Notes: generated by a model from the letters alone, not told the origin. A DNA stretch of 64,000 bases from Microbispora sp. H11081 (GCF_012999535.1 NZ_JABBWV010000005.1:310001-374000); one strand, 5' to 3'; positions 51,452-60,235 are shown, counted from the stretch's first letter. A program made the numbers and translations.

Positions 51452-52294
51452 TCACTCATCGAGCTGCTTCGCCAGCTCTCGGAAGTCTGAGGCGATCTCA
51501 CCCAGCAGCGCCCGCAACTCATCCCCGTACACTGCTGCACTCGCGAACGCCTCGAACGCCTCTTCATGAGCCCCGATCTCGGTCGCCTCCGTCAGCGTGA
51601 GGTCACCGGTCAGGCTCTCCAGCACACTCACCGACCCGTCGAAGATAGTGAACCCGTGCAACGGGAAGGCCGGAGCCTCTGTCTTCCACGGCACGACGCC
51701 GAGCCGGACATGCGGCATCGTCGACACCTGGGCCAACCGATCGAGCTGGGCCAACATCAACGACGGCGACCCCGGCCAGGTACGCACCGCACCCTCAGTC
51801 AGCACGAACGCGAACCGCCGGCCCTCCTCAAACAGCACCGCTTGAGCATCAACCCGTACGGCCGCGGCCTTGGCCGCATCGTCCTCATCGGCATCCCGGC
51901 CGATCGCCACCGCCAGCCGCGCATACTCCGCCGTCTGCAACAGCGCCGGAACCATCGCCGAGGAGAAAACGGCCATCCACTTCGACGAGCGCACCCGCGC
52001 AGCATTCGCCGCCTCCTTGCCGGCAAGTCCGTTCCTCAGCCGCGACACCTCGTCACGCAGCCGCACGAGCAGCGCGTCCAACTCGCGCCGCGCGTCCTGG
52101 TCGAGCTGGAGAGCCGCGGACACCCGCTCAACCGTCTCCGGCGTCGGTAACAGCCGCCCCGTCTCCATTCGCGAGATCGTCGGCTGAGCCACCCCAGCGC
52201 GCTGCGCCAGCTCCTTGCCCGTCAGCCTCGCATCCTTACGCAGCCGCCGCAGCAGCTCACCCAGCTCCCGCAACCGATCCCGCCGCTCCTCCAT
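51452..52294 (-). CDS. XRE-family regulator with DUF5753
   Basis: A 280-residue protein: N-terminal HTH_3 (LRRLRKDARLTGKELAQRAG, VAQPTISRMETGRLLP) and DUF5753 (FSSAMVPALLQTAEYARLAV, PHVRLGVVPWKTEAPAFPLH, FTIFDGSVSVLESLTGDLTL). It is the only classical DNA-binding repressor encoded in the element besides the sigma-4-like protein, and so one candidate for binding the GTCTAGGG operators. No DUF397 partner is adjacent. Confidence 0.9.
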   Translation of the reverse strand: MEERRDRLRELGELLRRLRKDARLTGKELAQRAGVAQPTISRMETGRLLPTPETVERVSAALQLDQDARRELDALLVRLRDEVSRLRNGLAGKEAANAARVRSSKWMAVFSSAMVPALLQTAEYARLAVAIGRDADEDDAAKAAAVRVDAQAVLFEEGRRFAFVLTEGAVRTWPGSPSLMLAQLDRLAQVSTMPHVRLGVVPWKTEAPAFPLHGFTIFDGSVSVLESLTGDLTLTEATEIGAHEEAFEAFASAAVYGDELRALLGEIASDFRELAKQLDE

Positions 52295-52375
52295 GCTGGC
52301 GTTCTACCACCGGCACCCGACCAGATGGCCCAGAGCCAGTAGGAACTCTGCTGAATTGTGCTCATAGGGATCAAG

Positions 52376-52394
52376 GGCGGCGCTCCGCGCCGCC
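52376..52394. terminator. GC-rich hairpin after the defence-like operon
   Basis: ggcggcg and cgccgcc pair around ctccg; further GC-rich self-complementary sequence runs to about 52470. It lies between the ARH stop (52526) and the XRE start (52294), downstream of the leftward operon, so termination is likely. Confidence 0.5.
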
Positions 52395-52525
52395 TCGTGG
52401 CCCTACGCCCGCTCGGCGGGCGGGCATGCGGCCTGGGGGCCGGTCCCGCCCGCCGGCAGCGAGTGCCGTGAGAGACGCCTAGTCAAGTACCACACCCTTC
52501 GCCGCCGCGCATAGGCGCTGCAATT

Positions 52526-54370
52526 TCATGCCATCGATCTGGCTACCTGAATGGCCACTCTTTCTGTTGCCTGCACATACTTCACCGCAGCCTCTATGCT
52601 CAAATGATCACCATCATGCGCGACGCTCGCAGCCAGACGCCACACATCTCTTGCCCTGGCGCGTAAGTCAGCGTCAAGCCCCGAACGGCTATGCTCGGCG
52701 GCTTCTAGAATTCTCTCCATTGTTCTTCTGCTTGCCACAACGGCCTGCCGGGGGGATGTGGTGGCAAGAACTTGGAGGCGACCAAATTCCTCTCTAATGC
52801 TGATCTCTCTCTGGGCAACGACTAGTGCAGAAGTTGCTTCCTCCAGCGTGGTGAAGTTTGCGGCATCATAAAGAGAGTCGTCGAGATACGGTTCAGGAAA
52901 TAGCTCCTGTTGCTTATATTCACTACCTGTAGGTGCAAACCTGCTGTCAATCCTGCGGAAGCTGTCAGAGCCAGCACGATGGATGCGATCGACGACTATT
53001 GATTGACCATCGTTAGCGCGAAGACGCCATCTGAAAACTCGGCTCGACTGCGAATGTGATACGAGAATCTCGCGTTCCTCGAGTCGCATTTGTCGCCCGT
53101 CGATAAAAGTGACGGTGGTGTGGGAATTGCTACGCTCAAGCTCATCCCTGAACCGCACAGATTCGCGCCGAATTGACCCACCCATGGACCGCTTCGGTAA
53201 AAGCTCATTATCTCTTATTGCGCCTAACGTCTGGGCGGCGAGGGTGCGAGAGATACGCCTTAGGTAATTAGAATCCTGTACCTGTTCTGCTAGAGGAGAA
53301 AGCCACTCAGCGCCTTGAACAGCACCTAAAAGTGACGCCGTCATCGAAGCCAAAGTATCAGTGTCGGCATCGGGCAAGAATGCGGAAAGCAATAGCCCGC
53401 TGAGCGGACGCGTCGCTGTTCTCGATGCGATATACGAAGACGCTACAGCAGTAACATGACCAGCACCGTTCTGCTTCTTATCGAAGCATCCGAGGCGCCC
53501 CAGGGTAGTCTCGTCATCTACCGCGGCCCCGCGCTCCAACGCCAGCAACGCGATTTCGAGGAGACCACGTGTTTCGTCAGCCGTCTGGCGCCAAGCTGCT
53601 TCTGGTGACTTATGGGTGACCGATTGATAGGCAGACCGCCATTCGGCCGGAAGACCCTCAAGTACTTCGGGGTCCTGCCATGTAGAGTCGGCATACAGGA
53701 AACTTAGGAGATCGCTATAGCCTAGAGTGCCGTTGAGACGGAAAGCGTAGCGTAACGATAGGGCGTGGATGAGTCCACCCATGAGAGCGCGGGGGTGGCC
53801 ATGCGTGTGAATGCCATCCGTTAGTACTCTCGACACCAGTGGGCCGGGTGAATCCATATCTGCCGTTACAATGGCATGCGGTGCTATACGCATGGCAACG
53901 CCATTCGCGCCACGGGAAAAGTAATCTGAAGTCTGCTCCTCGGAGCCAGCTCCAGACCGCGTTGGTACATACCATGGCGGGGCATCGAAGCTACCCCAGT
54001 GACGCGCAGCGTTTAATACGGCCCTGCCTCCACCACGTTGATACGCAGGCCATGCGGGAAGCTCTACTCGGCTAAAATACTCAACCCACTCGTCAGTGAA
54101 GCATGCGCGAGCAACTGATAACAGGAGTTGTGTATCGTCGCTGTACTCTCCCGGACGAACCACGTCTTCGTATCTGTTGAAGCGCGAGCCGCTAAGGCGA
54201 GTCCACTCCCTAAAGATGGGGCGGGGAGGAACTGATTTAGCAGATTTTCCTCCGATAATACCGCTACGCTGCTCTTGGGGCCAGCCGAGCGCATCACCCA
54301 CTGCGGCGCCTAGTATCGCGCCCTCCACCTTATCAGTGAAGTTTGAAGAAACGGTTTTCTTGCTAATCAC
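52526..54370 (-). CDS. ADP-ribosylglycohydrolase (ARH/DraG family) with C-terminal extension
   Basis: A 614-residue protein whose first 400 residues are an ARH fold. Metal and catalytic motifs are complete: GAILGAAVGDALGWP, Asp78-Asp79 in GEYSDDTQLLLS, GIHTHGHPRALMGG, and LPDADTDTLASMTASLLGA with Asp334/336/338. It should remove ADP-ribose from protein or nucleic acid. The C-terminal 210 residues are unrecognised (a beta-rich stretch around IDGRQMRLEEREILVS, then helices). The GTG start overlaps the DarT-like gene by 4 bp. In this setting it is the probable antidote to the transferase. GC is lower than in the flanks. Confidence 0.88.
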   Translation of the reverse strand: MISKKTVSSNFTDKVEGAILGAAVGDALGWPQEQRSGIIGGKSAKSVPPRPIFREWTRLSGSRFNRYEDVVRPGEYSDDTQLLLSVARACFTDEWVEYFSRVELPAWPAYQRGGGRAVLNAARHWGSFDAPPWYVPTRSGAGSEEQTSDYFSRGANGVAMRIAPHAIVTADMDSPGPLVSRVLTDGIHTHGHPRALMGGLIHALSLRYAFRLNGTLGYSDLLSFLYADSTWQDPEVLEGLPAEWRSAYQSVTHKSPEAAWRQTADETRGLLEIALLALERGAAVDDETTLGRLGCFDKKQNGAGHVTAVASSYIASRTATRPLSGLLLSAFLPDADTDTLASMTASLLGAVQGAEWLSPLAEQVQDSNYLRRISRTLAAQTLGAIRDNELLPKRSMGGSIRRESVRFRDELERSNSHTTVTFIDGRQMRLEEREILVSHSQSSRVFRWRLRANDGQSIVVDRIHRAGSDSFRRIDSRFAPTGSEYKQQELFPEPYLDDSLYDAANFTTLEEATSALVVAQREISIREEFGRLQVLATTSPRQAVVASRRTMERILEAAEHSRSGLDADLRARARDVWRLAASVAHDGDHLSIEAAVKYVQATERVAIQVARSMA

Positions 54371-55068
54371 GAGGTGCCGTCCTGAGGTGGCTGCCAGACG
54401 GTTTCGGTGATCACCCCGCCGTACCGCAGCCTCTTAGTGAGCTCGTCCCTGTCGAAGAACGTCGGTGCCACTACCCACTGGTAGTCGTTGGCTGCTACTC
54501 CTAGCAAGCGTAGTCGCCCCCACTCCTGCTGGGCTGCCTTGGCGCTGGGAACCACTATGGCACGGAGGTACGACAAGGGGACCGGACCTGGGACAAGCGC
54601 CTCAGCTTGAAGGTCAGTAGATGCTTGTGGGTGGTGCGTCTGCCTGCGATCCCAGACGCCGGCTCGGCTTGCGAAGCAGGAGAGTAGGGCCTCGCCACCG
54701 CTGCGTGCGTGAACGCCGTACCCTGTGGCAGCGTTGTGAGCGCTGAACAAGGTGCCCGGTGTGAGAACAATCTCTTTCTCTAAGAGAAGGCAAACCCAAT
54801 CGTGGTAATTAGCAAATTGAGGTCTCTTGGTGGCCTTGGCTAAGTAATACCCATTGGGATATTCGAAGCTGCAGCATACCTTATCCGGATGCTTATCAAG
54901 TCGCTCTAAGTCGGTAGGGGTGAAGTATTCACGCGATTCGGCTGCAAGGTCCCGACTGCTCTTGATTTCACCGTCAGCAAGTATGTGGAACAGGTTCTGT
55001 GCTGGGGTGAAGTGCGCCAATCTGGTGATCCCAACCCGTTCTAGAGCGGCAGCAACCGACATTGTCAT
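54367..55068 (-). CDS. DarT-like DNA ADP-ribosyltransferase (DUF4433)
   Basis: A 233-residue DUF4433/DarT-family protein. The NAD-binding N-terminus reads RLAHFTPAQNLFHILADGEI (His19), followed by SFEYPNGYYLAKA. The region with TDLQAEALVPGPVPLSYLRA carries Glu156, matching the catalytic Glu of DarT. DarT enzymes attach ADP-ribose to thymidine in single-stranded DNA and are toxic unless reversed. Here no macrodomain DarG follows; instead an ARH-family hydrolase overlaps its stop by 4 bp and a UvrD-like helicase overlaps its start by 4 bp. Activity is inferred from motifs only. Confidence 0.85.
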   Translation of the reverse strand: MTMSVAAALERVGITRLAHFTPAQNLFHILADGEIKSSRDLAAESREYFTPTDLERLDKHPDKVCCSFEYPNGYYLAKATKRPQFANYHDWVCLLLEKEIVLTPGTLFSAHNAATGYGVHARSGGEALLSCFASRAGVWDRRQTHHPQASTDLQAEALVPGPVPLSYLRAIVVPSAKAAQQEWGRLRLLGVAANDYQWVVAPTFFDRDELTKRLRYGGVITETVWQPPQDGTS

Positions 55069-56513
55069 TGCGTCACCATCGCATAGAGCCCAGGTTCGGT
55101 CGGCAGTAGCGGCGTAAGAACATCGTGATCCGCGCTGTAAGTGATGATGAGATCCGAGCGTGCCCGCGTGACAGCGACATAGAGGAGCTTTGCCTCGCGC
55201 GCGAACGAGTCCTCGTCGCCAAAAGCCGCGACAACTTCAGGGAGGGGGACTGTGGTGGCACCACAAAATGGCATTATCACTGCATCGAACTCAAGTCCTT
55301 TGGCGGAATGATATGTCCCGTAGTAGATACCCGGTGAATCGTCCCACCTATTCATATCGTCTTTGATTGGCTTAGCTCGCAGTCCCGCAACCGCACGCTT
55401 CGCATCATTCCAGGTGCGAGCTAGCACTGCGACACTGTTGATCTGCGATAACGCTGTAGCCTGCGTTTGCACGAACCGTATTTCTTCTTGGATGTTCCTA
55501 CACGCAACGACGGAAGGTGGGCTTCCCTGGGCTGTCGGAGCAATCGGTTCAACCAAGTCCTCTTTTGCCCCGCCGAAGTGAGGCATTTTGCTCATAGCTA
55601 TCGCTAGCCGGGCGATGGCTGCGGTGTTTCGGTAGTTATCCCGAAACAATTCTATTTTCTTGATATTCAGGCTGCAGGAGCGCCAGGAGAGCGCTTGTCC
55701 ATAAATTTGTTGAGCATAGTCGCCAAAGAATGTTACAGAACCAGACGGGTCGACCGCGTCTACAAGTGAGCGGATCATCTCCGGCGACAGGTCCTGGCCT
55801 TCGTCGATAACAATGTGCTTATATATGCGCGGTGTTTCATCGGTTGCCAACTCGCGTCGGACCGCGGTGGCTATATCATTCCAGTCATACAAGTAGCCTG
55901 CTGCGGCGCGACGACTGCGATAGTTCTCTAGGATGCTCCAGATAACCTTACGGTGTCCGTCATTGAGTCCTGTGCCTCTGCCCACCCGATCGACTTGGAG
56001 GTAGGAGGGGAGGTCTGCTATCCCCATCCCACTAATCCAAGCAATCTCATCCTGGAAGAAGTCGATGTCGTTCTCAAAAAACTTGTGCGGCTTATACTTC
56101 GAAGCAACAGTCCGAACTGCAGCTTCGATCAGAACGCGCTTTCGCTGAGGCTTGACGATGCTGTTGTAGTTAGAGGGCATCAGATTTCGGCTATTTAGAT
56201 ACCCTCTAGCGAATCGAGCGTAGGTCTCTACTTGGACCTGTGCGAAGTCCTTGCCTTGCTGTCGGCGAATATATGAAACGAGAGCATTGTTATAAGTTGC
56301 TAGTAGAACGGGGCCGTAGTTGTCAGTATTAGGATCCGATAGATACCGCGATCGGAGCATTGCCATCACGGTTTTGCCTGTGCCCGCAGTCCCAAGTACG
56401 ACCGTGTGGCCTACGGGGGCCAGGTAGACGACGGCTGACTGCCTCCCGCGAAGTCGCAGCGACCCCACTGCACACTCCCCTATTCCACGGTCTGTCGATG
56501 GATAAGGGGACAT
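55065..56513 (-). CDS. UvrD/Rep-like superfamily 1 helicase
   Basis: A 482-residue SF1A-type helicase with all main motifs: Q-like GRQSAVV, Walker A LGTAGTGKTVMA (Lys47), motif II VIDEGQDLS, III FFGDYAQQIYG, IV LFRDNYRN, V YHSAKGLEFDAVIMP and VI LLYVAVTRARSDLI. It is compact compared with UvrD (about 720), lacking large 1B/2B insertions, similar to helicases of Zorya- or Septu-like defence contexts in size only. ATG 56513 follows GGAAGA; an in-frame upstream extension to 56636 lacks family features. First gene of the three-gene operon. Confidence 0.9.
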   Translation of the reverse strand: MSPYPSTDRGIGECAVGSLRLRGRQSAVVYLAPVGHTVVLGTAGTGKTVMAMLRSRYLSDPNTDNYGPVLLATYNNALVSYIRRQQGKDFAQVQVETYARFARGYLNSRNLMPSNYNSIVKPQRKRVLIEAAVRTVASKYKPHKFFENDIDFFQDEIAWISGMGIADLPSYLQVDRVGRGTGLNDGHRKVIWSILENYRSRRAAAGYLYDWNDIATAVRRELATDETPRIYKHIVIDEGQDLSPEMIRSLVDAVDPSGSVTFFGDYAQQIYGQALSWRSCSLNIKKIELFRDNYRNTAAIARLAIAMSKMPHFGGAKEDLVEPIAPTAQGSPPSVVACRNIQEEIRFVQTQATALSQINSVAVLARTWNDAKRAVAGLRAKPIKDDMNRWDDSPGIYYGTYHSAKGLEFDAVIMPFCGATTVPLPEVVAAFGDEDSFAREAKLLYVAVTRARSDLIITYSADHDVLTPLLPTEPGLYAMVTQ

Positions 56514-56550
56514 TCTATCTTCCGTGCCGTGTGCTGCGCATGCCGAGTAA

Positions 56551-56578
56551 TTAGTATGACAAGCCACGAAAGGCGCAA
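56551..56578 (-). promoter_or_regulatory. Possible promoter of the helicase-DarT-ARH operon
   Basis: On the minus strand TTGCGC (56578-56573) and TACTAA (56556-56551) are 16 bp apart, giving a leader of about 30 nt before ATG 56513. The match to the consensus is modest. Confidence 0.3.
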
Positions 56579-56755
56579 GTAGCCCAAACGATGCTTGAGG
56601 AGGTTGATTCATATCCATTTGGGAGAAAGGAGACATAGCGCCACAAGCGGGGAAGAGAGCATGTCAATGGTTGTGTTGGCCATAGCGGTTAGCCTGAGAG
56701 GGACTGAGAGCCTGATGATCTTCGTCTCCTCGCTGCTCAAGTGTCCCGGACGCGT

Positions 56756-56820
56756 CCGCCGAGTCAAGAGCGCCTACGGCGTCGCTTCGCGATCAGCTTC
56801 GCTGACCCTTGACACGGCGG
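56756..56820. repeat. Imperfect long inverted repeat near the AICE right end
   Basis: ccgccgagtcaag (56756-56768) pairs at 12 of 13 positions with cttgacacggcgg (56808-56820). Between them gcttcgc occurs twice. It is in the gene-free right end of the element (56579-57022), where I see no coding sequence. It could be a single-strand origin, oriT/clt-like structure or terminator. Confidence 0.5.
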
Positions 56821-57022
56821 CCCCGCCCTGGGGGTCGGCAGCTACGAGGAGGACAGGGGCGACCAGGAGGCGGGTCGCGCAGGCCCCCTGTCTGGGCAGT
56901 TCGCTGGCGTGGGCGTCGTGCCATTAGCGTGCCATTAAGGGCGGTCACCAGGGGGCACTCATGGTCACTCGCGGTCGGCTTCTCGCCCAGGTCGCGGCCG
57001 TTGTCCCTGGTGATCAGGCCGA

Positions 57023-57066
57023 TTTGCAAGCAGGAAGTCAGGGGTTCGAATCCCCTAGGCTCCACC
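57023..57066. repeat. attR of the AICE / attL of a second element
   Basis: A perfect 44-bp copy of 42228-42271 (tRNA-Ala 3' half). It is the right boundary of the first element. Because an integrase remnant lies directly to its right in the same orientation as int lies to attL, it also marks the left boundary of a second, tandem element. Confidence 0.92.
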
Positions 57067-57073
57067 CCACGTC

Positions 57074-57107
57074 AAAGGCCACCTCCCGTGATCAGGAAGT
57101 GGCCTTT
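57074..57107. terminator. Hairpin just inside the second element
   Basis: aaaggccac and gtggccttt are perfectly complementary, with additional pairing (tccc/agga) inside. It occupies the same position relative to att as the hairpin at 42279-42309. Confidence 0.65.
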
Positions 57108-57140
57108 GCGATCTCGTACAGCAGCGAAATACAGCAACCG

Positions 57141-57400
57141 CTACGAATCCAGTTGCTCACCGAGCCGCTTGAGCGCCTTGCGCGTCTCCTCTGACGAGAC
57201 CTCGCTGTAGATGTTCATCGTGACCGAGATCTGGCTGTGCCGAAGGATCTGCATCGCCACGCGCGGGTGAACGTCGAGGGCGACCAAGAGCGACGCGCAG
57301 GTCTTCCGAGTCGCGTGGACGTGGACCTTCCGCACCTTGGCCTTGGCGCAGGCGTTGGCGAAGCTCCGCCGGAAGTTCGACGGCTCGATCGGCCGGCAAG
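57141..57400 (-). pseudogene. C-terminal fragment of a tyrosine integrase
   Basis: About 85 residues remain, from RPIEPSNFRRSFANACAKAK to the stop. They contain HVHATRKTCASLL (HxxR box), LRHSQISVTMNIYSEVSSEE (second His and catalytic Tyr) and KRLGEQLDS at the end. The core-binding half and the first catalytic Arg are missing; sequence to the right (57401-57762) shows no homology or gene. The stop is 75 bp from the att core, mirroring the first integrase. Confidence 0.85.
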
Positions 57401-57762
57401 CACGGTACGACGGTCGGCGGCGAACTGACGGCATGGTTTTGCAGATGAGAGTCTTTTCCAGGGAAGCAGCAAGACCTTGGGGCGCTGCCCAAACCCCGGG
57501 GAGCTCAGGCTCCGAGAGGTGGCCCGCGGAAGCGTCGGGCCGTAGGTAGCGGGGCTGGAAGTCCTGATCGCTCGCCCGCCATCGACCCAGGCAGAGCCCA
57601 GCCGTGTGGGTTGGGCAACCAGCGGGCGCGGAAGGTCACCGGGAACATGTACACGCGAGGCCGGGCTTGCCCTTCGAGAGATCAGGACACGAGGCACGCG
57701 GCACTGATATGCACATAGCGTCCTGGAAGTCAGATGCCCCGGGGCCATCGCTCGGCGACACT
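57401..57762. other. Gene-free stretch, decayed sequence
   Basis: No reading frame here looks coding: frames present show Arg/Ser-rich out-of-frame composition and no motifs. It is probably rubble left after deletion of the 5' part of the integrase. Confidence 0.5.
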
Positions 57763-58168
57763 TCACACTAATGGCGCGTCTGGCTCCGCAGCTGGGCCCG
57801 CGGATGAGGGAGGCTCAAGAGGCGCTTCTCTCGCTCCTCCGCGAGGAGATTCGAACTTGCGCAGAACGAACATCCCGACCAGCGTCAGCATGCTGGGGCC
57901 AGAGAACAGAGCCGCCAACCACGATTGCCCTTGTAGACCGACCAGGACCGCGGCTACCAGCATTACCAGGGAAAGCCCGAAGCCCATGCTGAGCCCGGCC
58001 ATGAGCAGGCGATGCGCGAACCTCTCTTTGGCCATGCGATATGCATGCTCGCGTGCGAGTTGAGGTTCCAGTGCCTTCAGCGCGACGGCGCAAGTGCTCT
58101 GGGGGAAGCTGGGCCCACTGTTGGGCAATCTCCAGCCCAGTGGGTAAACGATCGGAGCCGGGAGTCAT
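57763..58168 (-). pseudogene. DUF2335-like two-helix membrane protein gene, frameshifted
   Basis: The start (ATG 58168) reads MTPGSDRLPTGLEIAQQWAQ then LPPEHLR. The other frame continues with VALKALEPQLAREHAYRMAK, two membrane helices (LLMAGLSMGFGLSLVMLVAA and SMLTLVGMFVL) and a Pro/Glu-rich tail. Removing one C near 58100 joins both parts, so a single-base insertion is likely. The domain order resembles DUF2335 membrane proteins. It overlaps the upstream 123-residue gene by 4 bp (ATGA), showing it was once coupled. Confidence 0.65.
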
Positions 58169-58536
58169 TCGCTCACCCCTCCGTCCCCTTGAGCGGGAAC
58201 GCCCTTCACGCGCCTGGCCGCATCCGGCGGTGGTCCCAGTCTCAGGAATAGACGATCGAGCGCTACGACGAGAGGCGTATCGTTATCGGGGCGTAGGCGG
58301 TCGCTCGCTTCCATGAGAACTTGGGCCGAGTCGGAAACATCATCCACTGCTGGGCGCGCTTCCATGCGCCGGTCGAAGCGTAGATCTCTGTAACGGTGAT
58401 GATAAGGATCTCCGCTGACGGACCATCTCTGTACCCAAGCGAACGCGTCTATTTCGACGAACGCGTCGTCTAACTTACCGATCCAGATATTGGCTAGCTT
58501 ATAGGCTAGTTTTCGGATGCGACCTTTACCGCTCAC
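58165..58536 (-). CDS. 123-residue hypothetical protein
   Basis: A 123-residue protein from GTG 58536: a basic start (MSGKGRIRKLAYKLANIWIG), then DDAFVEIDAFAWVQRWSVSG, and a charged C-terminus (RLRPDNDTPLVVALDRLFLRL). I recognise no domain. Its end overlaps the start of the frameshifted membrane gene, so the two were an operon. The 217 bp to its right (58537-58753) contain no gene I can support. Confidence 0.6.
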   Translation of the reverse strand: MSGKGRIRKLAYKLANIWIGKLDDAFVEIDAFAWVQRWSVSGDPYHHRYRDLRFDRRMEARPAVDDVSDSAQVLMEASDRLRPDNDTPLVVALDRLFLRLGPPPDAARRVKGVPAQGDGGVSE

Positions 58537-58834
58537 TGCACCACCAGATTGAGTGGTCTCCTATAGGTCAGAATGACATAAGGCCGGGTGCGTGACCAAC
58601 TGCGTGACGACGGAGATGGACGACCGTGGACACTGACGGAAGGGAGTGGACGACCCCCGCAGGTCGAGCCGCAGTGAGACCAGGTCGAACACGTGTTGCC
58701 GTTTCTTGATAAGTGAAGCGACCCTACGTTCAGGCGTGTGCCGTCCTCCTATAGGGGCTCATCGAACTTGATCGGGGTTGAGGCCCGGCTGCGCCTGCTC
58801 GCGCGGCTGCCGGGATGGATTGCCTCTTGAGGGA

Positions 58835-58899
58835 GCTCGCGGCTCCCGTTGATCATTTCTGTTGTCTAGGCAGAAGATCACAACAGAAGAGCCGCGAGC
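58835..58899. repeat. Nested inverted repeat directly before the transposase ATG
   Basis: gctcgcggctc (58835-58845) pairs with gagccgcgagc (58889-58899), and ttctgttgt (58857-58865) with acaacagaa (58880-58888). The outer right arm ends at the base before ATG 58900, so a transcript hairpin would hide the start codon region. Confidence 0.75.
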
Positions 58900-60235
58900 A
58901 TGGTCAACGATACGACCCGGCTGCTGGGCCTGGGAGGGCCTGGCCGTCGTCGACGTCGTCGCAGCAGGTCAGGACGGGAACCAGAGCGGGCAGGGGCCGA
59001 TCGTGCATCTGGTCACCGCCGACGAGGGCGCCCGGGCCTGCCCCGAGTGCGGGGTGGTCGCGGCCCGGGTCAAGGAGTGGGTGACCACCCGGCCGCGTGA
59101 CCTGCCGATCGCCGGCCGCCGCTGTGACCTGCGCTGGCGTAAACGCCGCTGGTACTGCGACGAGCAGGCCTGCCCGCGGGGGACGTTCACCGAGCAGGTG
59201 GCGCAGGTCCCGGCCCGCGCTCGGCTGACGGTGCGATTTACGCCAGGCCGCCGGGGGCGGCCGTCGCCGACCGTGGCAGAACGATCGTGCAGTCGGCCCG
59301 CGACCACGGCCTGTCCTGGCCGGTGGCCTGGGCGGCGTTCACCGCGCACGCCCAGCGGGTGCTGCCGGATCAGCCCGGTCCTGTCACGGTGCTGGGGATC
59401 GATGAGATCCGCCGCGGCCGGCCCCGCTGGGCCTGGGATGAGACCACCGGCAGCTGGCAGACCACCGTGGACCGATGGCATGTCGGCTTCGTCGACCTGT
59501 CCGGCGGGCAGGGACTGCTCGGCCAGGTCGAAGGCCGTACCAGCACTGCTGTCACCGCCTGGCTCGGCGAGCGCACCCAGGCCTGGCGCGATGGCGCGGC
59601 CTTCGTCGCGATCGACATGTGCACCATCTTCAAGTCCGCCGTCCGGGCGGCGTTACCGCAGGCCAGGCTGGTGGTCGATCACTTATACATCGTGCAGCTG
59701 GCCAACGCGGCCGTCACCGAGGTCCGCCGCCGCGTCACCGTTCAGGTGCGGGGTAGGCGGGGGCGCAAGGGTAACCGCGAATGGGAACTGCGTAACCGTC
59801 TGACCCGCTCGGCCGCCCGGATGCACGCCTCCCAGCTCGACCCGATGGTCGATGACCTGATGGCGCTCCCGAAGCGGATCGGTGATCCGATCCTGGCCGC
59901 GTGGAACGCCAAGGAAGACCTGCTCGACCTGCTCGCCTTGGCGCGCCCCCACCCCGATCGCACCGTCGTCGCCGACCGGCTGTTCCGCTTCTACGACCGC
60001 TGCGCCGACTCCGGCCTGCCCGAACTCGAACGCCTGGCGAGCACGGTCCAGACCTGGTGGCCCGAGATCCTCGCGTTCCTCCACACCGGCATCACCAACG
60101 CCGGCTCCGAGGGCACCAACCGCGTGATCAAAACCGTCGCCCGCGACGCCTACGGCTTCCGCAACCCCGAAAACCAGCGGTTACGCACCCGCTGCGCCAC
60201 CACCCGACGAAGCCGCGGACCTCAACCCCGCTTAA
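58900..60235 (+). pseudogene. ISL3-family transposase, at least two frameshifts
   Basis: It starts MVNDTTRLLGL, and after one extra G near 58935 the frame continues GLAVVDVVAAGQ with a zinc-ribbon (ACPECGVVAARVKEW ... RRWYCDEQACPRGTF). Near 59240 the frame changes again, into SARDHGLSWPVAWAAFTAHA and the DDE-type core: VTVLGIDEIRRGRPRW, FVAIDMCTIFKSAVRAALPQ, VVDHLYIVQLANAA, TNAGSEGTNRVIKTVARDAY and GFRNPENQRLR. The frame breaks make it non-functional. Confidence 0.88.

Noticed and set aside
56595..56927. 110-codon plus-strand frame at the right end of the AICE
   Set aside because: It runs through the long inverted repeat, with no ribosome-binding site and Arg/Ser-rich out-of-frame composition in its second half.
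56793..57065. Minus-strand open frame beginning MEPRGFEPLTS, and a similar frame over 63410-63506
   Set aside because: This peptide is the well-known artefact of translating a tRNA 3' end (the T arm) backwards; the frame lies over the att copy and is not a gene.
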